A stretch of DNA of 64,000 nucleotides, taken from positions 315,001 to 379,000 of the forward strand of contig JADLSH010000076.1 of the NCBI GenBank assembly GCA_016169945.1. Reading direction: 5' to 3'. The translations under genes and the position numbers were made by a program. This document shows, one piece after another, positions 44,740 to 55,465 of this stretch. The notes beneath the pieces were generated by a model. The model was not told the origin of the DNA. It worked only from the letters and a program-made list of their open reading frames with translations, and searched no databases. The stretch's first letter is position 1, and each line of letters starts with the position of its first letter. This DNA comes from Trachythela sp. YZ-2020 (taxonomy: Eukaryota > Cnidaria > Anthozoa > Malacalcyonacea > Clavulariidae).

Positions 44740-45700
44740 CACAGGCTAGTGGTATTTCAAATAAAATTAACTTATATAGTTATACACATACAAAGACACA
44801 CTGTATGTAATAATTTATTTTGTTGTCAAAATTGATATTACAAAACTATAATTGCAAACTGTATAAAAACTACTTTGAGTTTACAAACCAACATATTTGA
44901 GTGGCCTTTTGTCAACAGTGAATTAATTTTATCGTACCAACCATGATGTATTTAAACGTCTAAGCATATCAATAGAAATATGCCATCTGAAATAAAATAA
45001 TTTGGAGGTACAGAATGATATATGTCTCTATTAATCATTGTGATGTCATTCATTGACTGTTGACTACTCACAAGATATAGAATGCTGCATTTGGCATTTT
45101 TGCTTTTTGGTGAACAAATGTTTCATAACTGTCTTTGCTTTGCACCATATATAATAATACAGCAAATCCATAATATATCAAATTGTCCAACCCAAAAAAA
45201 CTCTGAAACACATGACTTGTTACACAGGATCCCCAACAACAAATAGATAATTTTGTATATAGCAGATTCCATCCCATTGCAGATTATGAAGTATATCCAT
45301 ATCAAAATTATTTGGTAACAAACATTTTGTTGTAGTAAAAATTGGGTTTGTGTGATCCAGCTGTTCAGGTGGCACCAGTGGTATAATTGATTAACAATGT
45401 TTTCAGTCGCAGTTCCAAAACTATATAACGAACACAAAATATTAGACAGTATAAGAGATATAGTTACTCCAATCAAATTATGACTGTATTCTTTGTGCAC
45501 GATGGGGACAGGAAGGGGAAGGTACACCAAAGGGAATTAATTTTAATTAAAGAAAAACAAATAACTTACCATTTTATCTTGCCAATGATCATATTTTCAT
45601 ACATACAGTGATAATAAAGGCCCAAGTTTATTTACAGGGATACATACTGACAGTACATAACATAATATAACTGGGATCCACAGCTGTAATCCCGTCTCTT
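44740..45700. other. AT-rich region, no gene seen
   Basis: Lies between the hairpin and the stop of the Helitron helicase, possibly its 3' non-coding part. Frames at 45068-45530 are hydrophobic and unrecognised. Confidence 0.35.
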
Positions 45701-48700
45701 GTTCAAACTCTATAGTTTGTTTATCTTAATGCACTGCTGTTTGTAGTCTGTGCCAACTGATCTAACCTGTTTTCCTCTTGAAGCCTATATTGTAAATTAG
45801 CTGATGATTTCAAGCTTGTTAATCGTTCATATGTCATAGGTTCAATGACACAAGATGGAAGTGATTTTACTCTGCTAATAGCAACATAAGAAACTCCAGC
45901 AGTTCTTTCAGATTTTCCAATATCTATCCATGCTTTTGGAATTGTGAGTCCTTGGCTCTTGTGTATTGTTAGAGCCCAAGCAAGTGTAAGAGGTAACTGT
46001 TGCCTCTCATGGAAACCTATTTCTGTCTGTGATGTGACAGTGATTGGATATATTGGGATACACAATGGTTGGCTTTCATTAGAAACAGGTCCTCTATAGT
46101 TTTCAAATTCTACTATTACCGCAATAGGCAAGTCAGGTGGTTGATGGTTGTTTTGATAGACAATATCAACAACCGTTCCAGTAGCTCCATTACAGAGGCC
46201 AACATTTGACCACAAATTCATGGTTAACATGACCCTAGCACCGTTTGCTAGAAATACAACAGGTTCTAACCCAGACATATCATCTGAGGATATCTTTTTG
46301 GCCAATGCAGAGGAATGGCGAGCATTAATATGAGCAATTGGATGCTCAAGTTTTGTTAGCTGTTCATTATTGTAATTTGCAACTTGTTCATTACCATAGA
46401 AGAGTCTAGTAGCATCTTCAAAGTCGCATAAATTAGTGACATTCGATGGTTGACGTGTCAGAAGTAATTTCCAGTCGTCAACTGTTGAGTCACCTTTGCG
46501 AAGTCATAACAACAAATCTCAGAACTGAATTTGTTCAGATGTCATACCTTGCACACGTTGATTTACAGTGAGCTTAACAACTTTGTCAAACATATGCTTG
46601 ATAACCTTGTTTGCCAACAGCATTTGATGCTTTAGCATGATAAAGAGGCTTATCTGCCACTGGTGGCAATTGACCTGGATCGCCAGTTAAAATCAATGAT
46701 TTTCCACCAAATACTTTGTCGTTATAACCAGTTGCTTGTTTGCAACGCTTATCTATCCAACCAAAAGTAACTTGGCCAAGCATGGAGTATTCATCAATAA
46801 TGATGTATCCAATGTTATTAACACTCTCTTGTAATCTACACAAGCTTTGTCCTGTTAGGTCTTTATTACCTCTTGATCCTATAGGTAACTTTAATAGAGA
46901 GTGCACAGTTACACCTCTAATGTTATAAGCTGCTTTACCTGTGGTAGCAGCAACAGCACATTTACTTTTCAAAAGATTTCTAATAGCATTAATAAGATAA
47001 CTTTACCCGTCCCTGCAACACCATTTATAATTAGACATAATGGCTCTTTTTCAGATGATGTATCATCAAAATGAGACTGAACAATGTCAAAAGCAAGTTT
47101 TTGCATTTCACTAAAACTGTTTATGTCAACAACATCATATTGCTCATCAATAGTGTATTCCTCTTTGTTTGTTTTTATCCATGTTGCCATTTCATGGATT
47201 TGTCCTGAATTACCTCTATCAAGATGCCAGTCATATGTCGACTCTGGTGTTTGTTCAGAGTTATCAAAAGGAGTGTGAAGGTCTGATAATATCATCCACT
47301 CTTCTCGAGTTACCTCCTATTCTTCAGAAGGTTCATCTTCTGGTTCTTGACATTGAATGACAGCTTGTAATTTGTCAAACCAGTCTGGGACATTAGATTG
47401 TCCATAAGGTGTTTGCAATAATTCTTGTCAAGAATTGATTAGAACCTTGTCAGTTGGTTCTTGGTCAACCCACGCATTGTTTTGGGTTGTTCTCCAGGGT
47501 TTATACCTTAAAATTTGATACTTACAATATAGTCCAAAATTTGGACCTTTGGGATTAGGGGAATAAGTTGGAAATATTCTTGGTATTACATTCTCTGGCA
47601 ATTTTGTGAGTTCATTGTTAACAACTTTGTATGTTGTAGCAAATTGAACAAAGTTCATATTTATTATATTGTGTGAACTGTCATATTGTTCACAATCAGC
47701 ATACACATCAAGAAGTGAATGAACGGTACACAAGTCACCTTCTTCAATACTTGCAGTATCACGCACTCTACGTGAACCATTTAAACTTACAGGCATCACT
47801 TTAAATGATGAGCTGTGGAGTTTTGAAGACAATAAATGATGCATTGTTTCTTGAGCTGCATAGTCTCTTTCACCAAGAGATTTCATAACTACCTTCTTAA
47901 TAGCTCTACGAGGGTCAGTATTACTGTCAACATTTTGCACAATGGAATTAAATGCTTGTTCTAATATAGGTGATATTGGTTCACCTTTAGCTGCATATTC
48001 TGTGAGATATTCAACACAAGCATAGTGATCAATAACAACTTGAATATCACAGTTTGCTCTCCATTCTTGGAGTTGAAGATGTTGGTGGTTATTTAACCTA
48101 GAGTCATTTCGTTTAGTCACAATCATGTTCATTATCACCTGAAGTGTGAATTTTTTCAAACTCTAATTTTGTCTGAGAACAATGATCAAAAGGGAAATGA
48201 AATATACATTTCAATTCTGTTTCATTTGACATTTTTCTAAGGCAATAACTTGTACTACAACGAGTGTGCCGTTGTACCATGTTTAACAGATCTACATAAT
48301 CTGATTGTTTTTCATGTTCAAGAATGTTCTGATGATTTCTTTGACATGGATGAACCTCAAGTCTTATCCACATGTCCTCATCTGGTGGATTTGCATTAAC
48401 AGTTGATAATAACCAATCAACATACTGACATACTGTGTCAGCTGCTTTCTGACCAGTTTCAATATCCTGGTCTAATTCTGTTGTATCAGGACAATCATTC
48501 TCATCTATAAATTTCTGTGCTAGAAACCCCTTCAAAGCAGTTTGAGTAAGTTGACACAAACCTGGCTCATTATTTAGTTTAGCAGTATCATGACAATGTA
48601 CTACCTCTACCTTGGTATTCATATCGAAACCAATGCCATTTTGCACCAAGAGTATCACATAAAGCAAGTATTTCACAAAGCTTTCTAATCTTTGGGTAAA

Positions 48701-49836
48701 AAACCAATCTACGATATGGGGATTGTTCATAACATTTTGTTGTCTTACCTGACTGGTAGAATTACCAATCTGACTATCAGTGTCAGCTTTGAATAAAGTA
48801 TGTAGTTCAGGCCAATGCATATCTGCAGAGGAAAAGTAAAAAACAATGTTGGTGCTCCAACACTAGTTATAATAGCCTTGAGTTCCTCCCTTACTCTATT
48901 CCAGTAAGCATTAGTACCAGCAATATTGCTGACATATCTAGACACTTTAGACATAAACACATTTGCATTGTTAGTGGCAGCCATTTCTCGCAGTTCATCA
49001 ATGGTGAGATGTGCTTCACCAGGGTTTTGTTTAAGGAATATTCCACTTTGCTGTAAGATTTGCTTTCTTTGAATCATGTTAAAAGCCCAGTATGAAAATC
49101 TATGGTGGCAAATTTTAAAAGATGCTTTATTCGCTCTGGAAGAGGGACATCCCTCAAGAGTCCTTGATTGGTAGGGTCACCTTTTCCATCAGGAAATAAT
49201 GTTGGGAAAGCCATTGTGGCTAGATGTGATACCGGATACCCATTTAATGGGTCATTTTCAACAGAGGGCCATAGCATTGGCTCATTTTCATTAAGCTGAT
49301 TTCTAACAGCTTCTATTTGTTGTTGTTGTTGTTGTTCCTGTTGTTGTTCCTGTTGCTGTTGTTGTTGTGCACTGTCACATCCTTGAATGCGTTTTCTTTA
49401 CCTTTTACCTTAACAATAATCACAGCCAAGTCTTTTGGGTATCTTGGCAACGATATTGCAAGTTCTGTGATGTTTTGTGGAAAGTTAAATACAATGCCCT
49501 GAATAACCCAGTTGGCCACCAGGTTTAATATAAACTCTCATGATAGGAAGAGCACAAGCAATTAACATTTCCTCAATCTGAGTTAAACTTTGTAATTCAT
49601 TCAGCACAGATGAAGGTATCATTTAATTTTGAGGTGAACATTTTTTAGGATATTTTTTATCGCTAGAGCATCGGGAACACACATGGGGTGGCCTTGGTTT
49701 AGATTTCAAAGGCCATGCCTCTTGACATACTGTACACTGACTGACAATCTATTGTACAGCCTTATGAAACTTATTCATGTTAGCTTTTGCCCAACATTGC
49801 CCTTCAATACCACCATTATTGGTGATGTCAAACATA

Positions 49837-49849
49837 TTTAAATAATCCT
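49837..49849 (+). repeat. 13-bp target duplication, left copy (PLE)
   Basis: TTTAAATAATCCT, repeated exactly at 50868-50880. Confidence 0.92.
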
Positions 49850-49903
49850 AAGAACAAATGAGGGTTGTTTCGCGTGTGCCTATTGAGATATAAACAAAAT
49901 CTC

Positions 49904-49931
49904 GACGTTTCGAGCTAAAGCCCTTCGTCAG
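49904..49931 (-). ncRNA. Hammerhead-type ribozyme core (PLE, left half)
   Basis: The minus strand reads CTGACGA, GGGC-loop-GCTC, GAAAC and GTC with the same flanking bases as the right-half copy at 50755-50782. The predicted cut site is after the C at 49904's complement. Activity is inferred from the sequence only. Confidence 0.65.
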
Positions 49932-50028
49932 GAGAAATTAGTAGACAGATAAACACATTACATCAGCTTTTATAGCAACGCTATAAAAGCTGTCACGTGA
50001 ACAAAATATTAACCAATGAAAATAAATT

Positions 50029-50170
50029 GTTCTTAACATCACGCAAGTGCTCAGCAAACCTATCGCCTAAACGTCTTCCAGTCTCTCCGATGTAGAGCAA
50101 GCCACATTTGCTGCAAGAGATGCAGTAAACGAGGTTGGAGGAGATGCACGTGAAACTGTGCTTGATGACA
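50029..50170 (-). pseudogene. GIY-YIG endonuclease start, left PLE half
   Basis: The minus strand reads SSNLVYCISCSKCGLLYIGE and TGRRLGDRFAEHLRDVKNN. It has the C-x2-C before LYIGETGRR that is typical of the PLE-type GIY-YIG domain, then is cut off by the internal deletion. Confidence 0.75.
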
Positions 50171-50211
50171 AACTGAGATTTAGGAGCCGAAATACAGGTG
50201 GTGGGGTTTAA

Positions 50212-50472
50212 ATGCTCTACATCGGAGAGACTGGAAGACGTTTAGGCGATAGGTTTGCTGAGCACTTGCGTGATGTTAAGAACAATGTGCACAACAAACC
50301 TGTTGCTAGGCACTTCAACAGTGCCCACCACTCCTTTTCTGATATGAAAATATGCGCCATTCATCCCATTATTGGTGCTAATGATACCCGTCGGAAGCAA
50401 GAAAAGCGTCTCATTTTTAAACTTGGCACCATTCATCCTGATGGTATCAATGAGCGCCTCTCCTTCATCTAG
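50212..50472 (+). CDS. Partial GIY-YIG endonuclease of a Penelope-like element
   Basis: 86 codons open with LYIGETGRRLGDRFAEHLRD, continue KNNVHNKPVARHFNSAHHSF and TRRKQEKRLIFKLGTIHPDG, and stop after INERLSF. These are the GIY-YIG core (YIGETGRR, catalytic Arg, RHFN...H, E of QEKR-LIF) found C-terminal to reverse transcriptase in PLEs, where the endonuclease nicks the target. The 5' part, including the first Tyr motif partner and the zinc-binding Cys pair, is missing because the inverted half begins there. The C-terminal end looks natural. Confidence 0.85.
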   Translation: MLYIGETGRRLGDRFAEHLRDVKNNVHNKPVARHFNSAHHSFSDMKICAIHPIIGANDTRRKQEKRLIFKLGTIHPDGINERLSFI

Positions 50473-50754
50473 CTCATTCTTTTCTCTTAAATACTTCTTA
50501 TATACTTTCCTCTATATCCCCTCTTCCCTTCCCTTGTACGACATTTATAGCGCTTTGATAAGTGTAACGCCTGTGCGCAGGCCTTCGACCCTATAATAGC
50601 CTGCACGCAGTCTATATCTTTACATATTAATTCTATTTTGTTATGATTGTTATGACTACTTTATTTTCATTGGTTAATATTTTGTTCACGTGACAGCTTT
50701 TATAGCGTTGCTATAAAAGCTGATGTAATGTGTTTATCTGTCTACTAATTTCTC

Positions 50755-50782
50755 CTGACGAAGGGCTTTAGCTCGAAACGTC
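50755..50782 (+). ncRNA. Hammerhead-type ribozyme core (PLE, right half)
   Basis: CTGACGA at 50755-50761, stem II GGGC-TTTA-GCTC (one G-T pair), GAAA at 50775-50778, then C-G and TC with cleavage expected after 50782. Stem I forms between CTC just 5' of the core and GAG just after GTC, with more A-T pairs beyond a small internal loop. Stem III is minimal, as in PLE-type hammerheads described in the literature. Intact bases at all conserved core positions make activity plausible. Confidence 0.75.
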
Positions 50783-50867
50783 GAGATTTTGTTTATATCT
50801 CAATAGGCACACGCGAAACAACCCTCATTTGTTCTTATATGTCCGTGGCAGACGCTGAATTAATGTC

Positions 50868-50880
50868 TTTAAATAATCCT
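50868..50880 (+). repeat. 13-bp target duplication, right copy (PLE)
   Basis: TTTAAATAATCCT, identical to 49837-49849. Confidence 0.92.
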
Positions 50881-52002
50881 GTTGGTTTATTTCGTTGTGT
50901 GGCTGTGACACCCTTTTTGCCCGCTTTTGTTTTTAGACTCCCTGTCTTTTTGAAGTCTTATTTGTGTCTCACTCTCAGTTTTCTCTGACAGCTTTTGTTT
51001 TTTAGACTCCCTATCTTTTTGAAGTCTTATTTGTCTCTCGCGGTCAGTTTCCTCTGACAGTTTCCTTTTTTTTACTCCCAATCTTTTTGAAGTCTATTCA
51101 CTAGCTTTTTCAAGCCTAGATTGTTTAGCACCTTCAGTTCTACTGAGCGTCTCTTGTTCTGATATTCTATATCTCTTACACATTCAGCTTTTGGTTTCGA
51201 AGCTATACATTTATTTAATTGCACAGGCACAATTTCAAATAAATTGGCATGTAGTTCCATTGACAGAGTACAAATATTGCTCTAAGTCTAGAATACTGTT
51301 AAATTTCATGACCACAATAGGTGGATCATTTTTAGTCAACATCAAAGATGATTTAGTTGTTCCATGTACTGGCAATATATTATTATTAGTGTTGATCACA
51401 GATTGACATAATATGTCTGTTATGTCATAAGAAAAGCTATTCGACATGTTCGAACATGAAACACAAACAACTGTTGGTAAGTTATCTATAGACAACTGTT
51501 CTACACCTAAATCTGGAACTATTATGCCAATATTTAAAGCTTTTAAATACATTTTGTCTCCTTGTAAAACGACATTATTTATGGTTGTATTTGACCACTC
51601 GATTAGCGGTTTATTTTGTGCGGTAAGAAGTGCCGATAAACTCATAAAAGCACATTGTTTGCCTCTAGAATTTACACCGAAAAATTCAGTGCCTTGATGT
51701 AGATTACCAGAAAGAAATAAAACCATACTTACCTTTATTTTAGAGAGTTTTCGTGATTTTCAGATGATTTCATCCAGAAAGTACAATGATGGAATTGGAA
51801 GGCGATGCGTGCATATATACAATATATTTTTGATGACCCCCTCATTTTACAAACGAGAATTACCCCCGGAAATGTGACATCCAGACCGATCCACCAACAC
51901 AAGTTTCACAAGTTGAGATGGATGCTGGCAAATACATACATCCCGCAAAAGACTGGGGCGAGTGAACTCTGGAGAAACTTCATGTAACGTCAAGATTAGG
52001 GC

Positions 52003-52026
52003 GCTGCCTCGCCCCAGCGAGGCAGC
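52003..52026. other. GC-rich perfect stem-loop near the Helitron 5' side
   Basis: GCTGCCTCGC pairs with GCGAGGCAGC across a CCCA loop. It lies about 280 bases upstream of the Helitron N-terminal frame (minus orientation). It stands out from AT-rich surroundings; role unknown. Confidence 0.6.
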
Positions 52027-52855
52027 AATAATGAAGCGGAAATATTTCATGAAATAACAAGTTAATTATAAATGCATTGTATTCATACCAACCTGAAACA
52101 CTGTGCTTGCTTTCACATTGATTATACATGGTGAGTTAATGACATCCAGCTTCGAAAGAAGTGCCTCGCTGTTTGGAATAACACAATTCCTTTGCTCAGA
52201 TGGATTATTTAAAAAGCTAAAATGACAGCAAGCCCCATGCAATTTTAAAAATGGTAAACTTGGAATCGAAAAACAATAATCATAATGAAGACTACAACAA
52301 TAAAGATATATCAGGCTATTTTGAGCAAGTATCATAGCTTGGCATTCCTGTCGTTCAAAGGTGTCGATATTGTTTTGTTCCAGAGATGCTCACTCTACGG
52401 TAGTCAATGAGGCCACGCGTGAAATTAGGCGCTCAATACCCATGATGCTTTGTGGTCTCAATTATGTGGCTTGCATCTGTGGCTTGCTTAAGCTCTCTAT
52501 AATATTTTATGTATGACACTTTCACCAAATGTTTCCAATATGGCCTTGTTTAGTTATATTTCCTTCACAATTGACCATGTTTGTGCCTGCATGCTATCAT
52601 TGCCTCTTTTATTGTACACCCATTCTGTATTTGGAAAATTTCTTTTATGGTTGAAGCACTTACTAAAATCTAAATATCAAACAAAATGGAAATTATTGTT
52701 TTGCAAGTACACAACAATAAGTTGCATAAACTTGAAACTTGCTCTCTCATAATGCTTTTCGCTCTTAGAGTTTAAGGTTTGCAAAGGACAACCTTTTTTG
52801 AATTAGCTGTATCTTAGCTGTATAAATTGAGCTGAATTAGCTGTATATATTGTAT

Positions 52856-53300
52856 GGTGGCTAATAAGCTATGATGCAAAAGCTCACTTCCCTTGTGGTC
52901 GTTTGAGCACTCTGGCTCCAAGACACTTCACGCATGTCTGGATGCGCATGTGTCTGAGTATTGTACCACATGCGCTTGGTGAGGGCAAGAGTATGGTGTA
53001 TAAATACGAAGTCACTCGCATCTAGACTGCGTTACAAGCTGCACTGACGAGCCGTTGAACGGCGAAACATGCATGTCTGCAGATTTGACTATATATGCTC
53101 CTTCACTTGTGTTGTTGAGCACTCTGTGAGGTTAATTGGTGGCTAATAAGCTATAATGCAAAAGCTCACTTCCCTTGTGGTCGTTTGAGCACTCTGGCCC
53201 AAGACACTTCACGCATGTCTGGATGCGCATGTGTCTGAGTATTGTACCACATGCGCTTGGTGAGGGCAAGAGTATGGTGTATAAATACGAAGTCACTCGC
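52856..53300 (+). mobile_element. Retrozyme-like tandem repeat, 282-bp unit with hammerhead
   Basis: GGTGGCTAATAAGCTAT at 52856 recurs at 53138, giving a 282-bp period. The first unit is complete (52856-53137). The second ends at 53300, right after GAAGTCACTCGC, and is therefore cut off just before where the ribozyme would lie. The 162-bp overlap differs by one base change and one 1-nt deletion. Both units contain AGCTCACTTCCCTTGTGGTC and TGAGGGCAAGAGTATGGTGT. No protein can be encoded. Tandem non-coding units of a few hundred bases each holding a type I hammerhead are the known form of metazoan retrozymes, which yield small circular RNAs. Confidence 0.8.
53039..53082 (+). ncRNA. Complete type I hammerhead ribozyme
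   Basis: Stem I: CTGCA (53039-53043) pairs with TGCAG (53078-53082), 5 bp. Core CTGACGA 53044-53050. Stem II GCCGT (53051-53055) with ACGGC (53059-53063), loop TGA. GAAA 53064-53067. Stem III CAT/ATG (53068-53070 with 53073-53075) closed by the GC dinucleotide. U-H is TC at 53076-53077; cleavage is predicted after 53077. All conserved core nucleotides are present and every stem is perfectly paired, which is unlikely by chance in a 44-nt stretch. Confidence 0.88.
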
Positions 53301-53380
53301 TATATACATATATAATACTATATACATATATAATATATACATGCTGTGTTTAATCTCTATATATAATTATTTATACAGGT

Positions 53381-53450
53381 AAAAGTGTGACAGATAACGA
53401 AAGCTTCATGGGTTCAATAGTGAACTCATGCAAGAAATGGTTCCAATGTA
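53381..53450 (+). other. Candidate exon with good splice sites
   Basis: ACAG precedes and GTAAGT follows an open 70-bp segment reading KSVTDNESFMGSIVNSCKKW. No family recognised. Direct splicing to the candidate at 55466 would create a stop at the junction, so the link is uncertain. Confidence 0.25.
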
Positions 53451-54416
53451 AGTACAAAATTCTCAACTTTACTTTGTACGATATTTCGGAAAGATTGCTT
53501 TTATATAGTATAAGATTCACGTCAAGTTACAAGCTAAATGTAAGATGAACGAAAAACCTGTTTTATATAATTGCATGCGCAACTATATACTATGTATATA
53601 TTATAATTATATCACCACCACCACTACCACAAAGACCCCTGCCACTACCATATACACTGTGTGGACAGTATATATACTATGTATATATTATAATTATATC
53701 ACCACCACCACTACCACCAAGACGTAGTAGAATGGGTCAGGGGAAAACGTGTGCTTTTATAGTAAATACAAAAGCGATCACATGATAAAAAATAAACCAA
53801 TCAGATGAATTTAATGGAAACAAACTATAAACAAAATATGGAAATCACATCACAAAATATATTAGCATATAAGGAGCAGCGACCAAAGATAACAAAGCAA
53901 GATAGACTCACAGACATAAAACAAGGAACAAAATATTAGATAAGGTGAGATGTAGAGTATCTGCCGATGGCAGGCATTCTTTATATTAGGTGACGACGAG
54001 TCCTGTGGTAGAGAGCTGTGGACTAGGGTTTCACAGATATGTCGAAACGAGACTAAGGGATTATTGGTGAAAATGGAAGATGTTTCGGGGGATACATCTA
54101 TGTTTCGGGGGATTCTCTTCAACATTCGAAATAAATTCCATATTTCAGTCAACCATGTATATACCGCCAAGACCACGAAGACCACTGCCACTACTATATA
54201 CACACTGTGTGGACAGTCTATATACCATGTATATATAATAATTTTATCACCACTACCACCAAGACCACTTCCACTACCGTATACACTGTGTGGACAGTCT
54301 ATATACTATGTATATATTATAATTATATCACCACCACCCACGACCACCACTACTACCAAGACCACTGCCACTACTGTACTGGCCTGTGTGGAAGGCGTTC
54401 TATTGTGGGGGAGGGA

Positions 54417-55133
54417 GTTTTGTTTAGAGCGTGCGCTTTTTTTCAGAGTGTGTGCTAGGTGTAGGGAGGGGGAGAAATAGCGAAGGGAGAGGAGAAATGA
54501 ACAAGACTTTTGTGTCCAAAACCTTCGGTTAAATTCCCATTGGCTAATAATATGGGCTTTCGCATTAACGCTCAGTGAGATATGTCAACAAATCGGTAAT
54601 ATGCTTGAAAAGTGTTAAAAACAACTGCATGGTGGGATTGTATTTCATCAGATAGTGGAGCAGACTGTACATGTGTCTGAATTATCTGAGCATTTAGGTT
54701 ATGAAATTATTCTTGAGCCAGAACAGCAAAAATCTGTTACCGAGCTGCTTTTTGGTCTAGACGTGCTTTTGCGGTTCGGTGCATTATGAAATACCAGATT
54801 GCTGAAGCACAGTCTCTTGGAATGACTGCATGTTCACTTACTGATACGAAATTGGCTGAAGTATCTCAGAATCCACCACAACTTCTGTTTGCAAGCGAAT
54901 ACCTACAGCGATGTTCAGGCACATCAATTAACATCAATTTCCAGAGCGTCAGCCCTCAATCATTACTAATTTCCATAGCGTTTTTTTCATTAGTTATTTG
55001 AAGAGGTGTTACTATAATTTCCAGTCGTATTTGTTTTAGCCTTGTCTCGTTTATGAATAGGATTGGGCAGGCGTTCCTTCGCTTTTTCTCCTCCCCCCCT
55101 AACTTCTCACTTAGCGCACGCTCTAAACAAAAC
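54417..55133. mobile_element. 717-bp TIR element inside the tandem array
   Basis: GTTTTGTTTAGAGCGTGCGC at 54417 matches the complement of the right end (GCGCACGCTCTAAACAAAAC, ending 55133). Similarity continues about 65 bp through the GGGGGGAG/AAAAGCGAAGG segment. Repeat-array sequence is on both sides. It carries a helicase gene fragment and no transposase. No target duplication was clear. Confidence 0.78.
54655..54945 (+). pseudogene. RecQ-type helicase fragment in TIR element
   Basis: One frame reads GYEIILEPEQQKSVTELLFG and LDVL, matching the Q-motif region before Walker A of RecQ-like helicases (xQxxAVxxLLxGxDVLAxxPTG). After the frame breaks, about 54795-54900 reads IAEAQSLGMTACSLTDTKLA and NPPQLLFASE, matching the segment after motif Ia (LGI.A......I...PPQLLF.TAE). 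The Walker A itself is missing, so an internal deletion removed the ATP site. It is a gene capture remnant. Confidence 0.65.
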
Positions 55134-55465
55134 TACCGTATACACTGTGTGGGGACAGTCTATATACCATGTATATATTATAATTATATGACCACTGCCA
55201 CCAAGACCACGAAGACCACTGCCACTACCATATACACTGTGTGGACAGTCTATATACCATGTATATATTATAATTATATCACCACTCACACTACATACAG
55301 CCCATATACCATATGTACGTATGTACCAACCCACCCATTGACCACCCATTGACCACACATGAACCAGCCAGAACCACTATCTGTCTTATCTTATCTCAAT
55401 CTTATCTTACATGCCTGTTTTCCATGTTGCCTGTTGGTTAATAAATAATATGTTCAATTTATAGG

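Larger units (their letters stand above)
49850..50867. mobile_element. Head-to-head Penelope-like element insertion in the Helitron
   Basis: Exact 13-bp duplications flank 1018 bp made of two inverted halves. The ends AAGAACAAATGAGGGTTGTT and its complement, the CACACGCGAAAC segment, the hammerhead core, the hairpin CAGCTTTTATAGC-n-GCTATAAAAGCTG and the start of the GIY-YIG coding region all occur on both strands. Left half: 49850 to about 50208, coding on the minus strand. Right half: about 50208-50867, coding on the plus strand. The left half jumps from the GIY-YIG start (RDVKNN) straight to the tail, so it has an internal deletion. The right outer end also carries CGTGGCAGACGCTGAATTAA. No reverse transcriptase is present, so this is a truncated, RT-less insertion. 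Confidence 0.9.
45721..51726 (-). pseudogene. Helitron (Rep-PIF1 helicase) polyprotein, decayed and PLE-interrupted
   Basis: On the minus strand the N-terminal part is at 51726-50887 (FFGVNSRGKQCAFMSLSALL; C-x2-C in VCVSCSNMSN; coiled-coil repeats RQIRLQKDRESKKQKLSE). The PLE insertion follows. From 49849 come PPHVCSRCSS, a polyQ/N run (complement of 49315-49370), PVSHLATMAFPTLFPDG and [20 protein letters not shown]. The Rep region (48820-48113) has NPHIVDWFFTQRLESFVKY and the HUH-like VVHCHDTAKL. The Tyr motif is ACVEYLTEYAAKGE (near 47990-48050). The PIF1 helicase follows: Walker A GVAGTGK with its usual last Ser/Thr replaced, IIIDEYSMLG, LILTGDPGQLPPV, and C-terminal WALTIHKSQGLT. Helitrons move by rolling-circle replication. 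Multiple stops and frameshifts mean this copy is dead. Confidence 0.88.
53575..55290 (+). repeat. Interrupted tandem blocks of ACACTGTGTGGACAGT / CCACCA
   Basis: Blocks at 53575-53722, 54160-54395 and 55133-55285 share ATATACACTGTGTGGACAGT, CTATATACYATGTATATATT and runs of (CCACNA)n. The unit is about 90-100 bp and includes TATAATTATATCACCACCAC. Two unrelated inserts (about 53723-54150 and 54417-55133) split what was probably one array. Open frames here are repeat artefacts rich in Thr/Tyr. Confidence 0.8.

Noticed and set aside
45068..45530. Hydrophobic frames as membrane proteins
   Set aside because: AT-rich sequence often yields Ile/Leu/Phe/Tyr-rich frames; no conservation signal or start context.
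49313..49519. Asn/Lys-rich and Leu-rich short proteins
   Set aside because: These are alternative frames across the CAA/GTT microsatellite that encodes polyQ in the Helitron frame.
52700..53300. tRNA-derived SINE with A/B boxes
   Set aside because: No convincing A and B box spacing found; the tandem unit with hammerhead fits a retrozyme better.
53575..55290. Open frames rich in Tyr/Thr/Ile in the CCA/TATA arrays
   Set aside because: They are read-through of tandem repeats on either strand and recur with the repeat unit, not independent genes.
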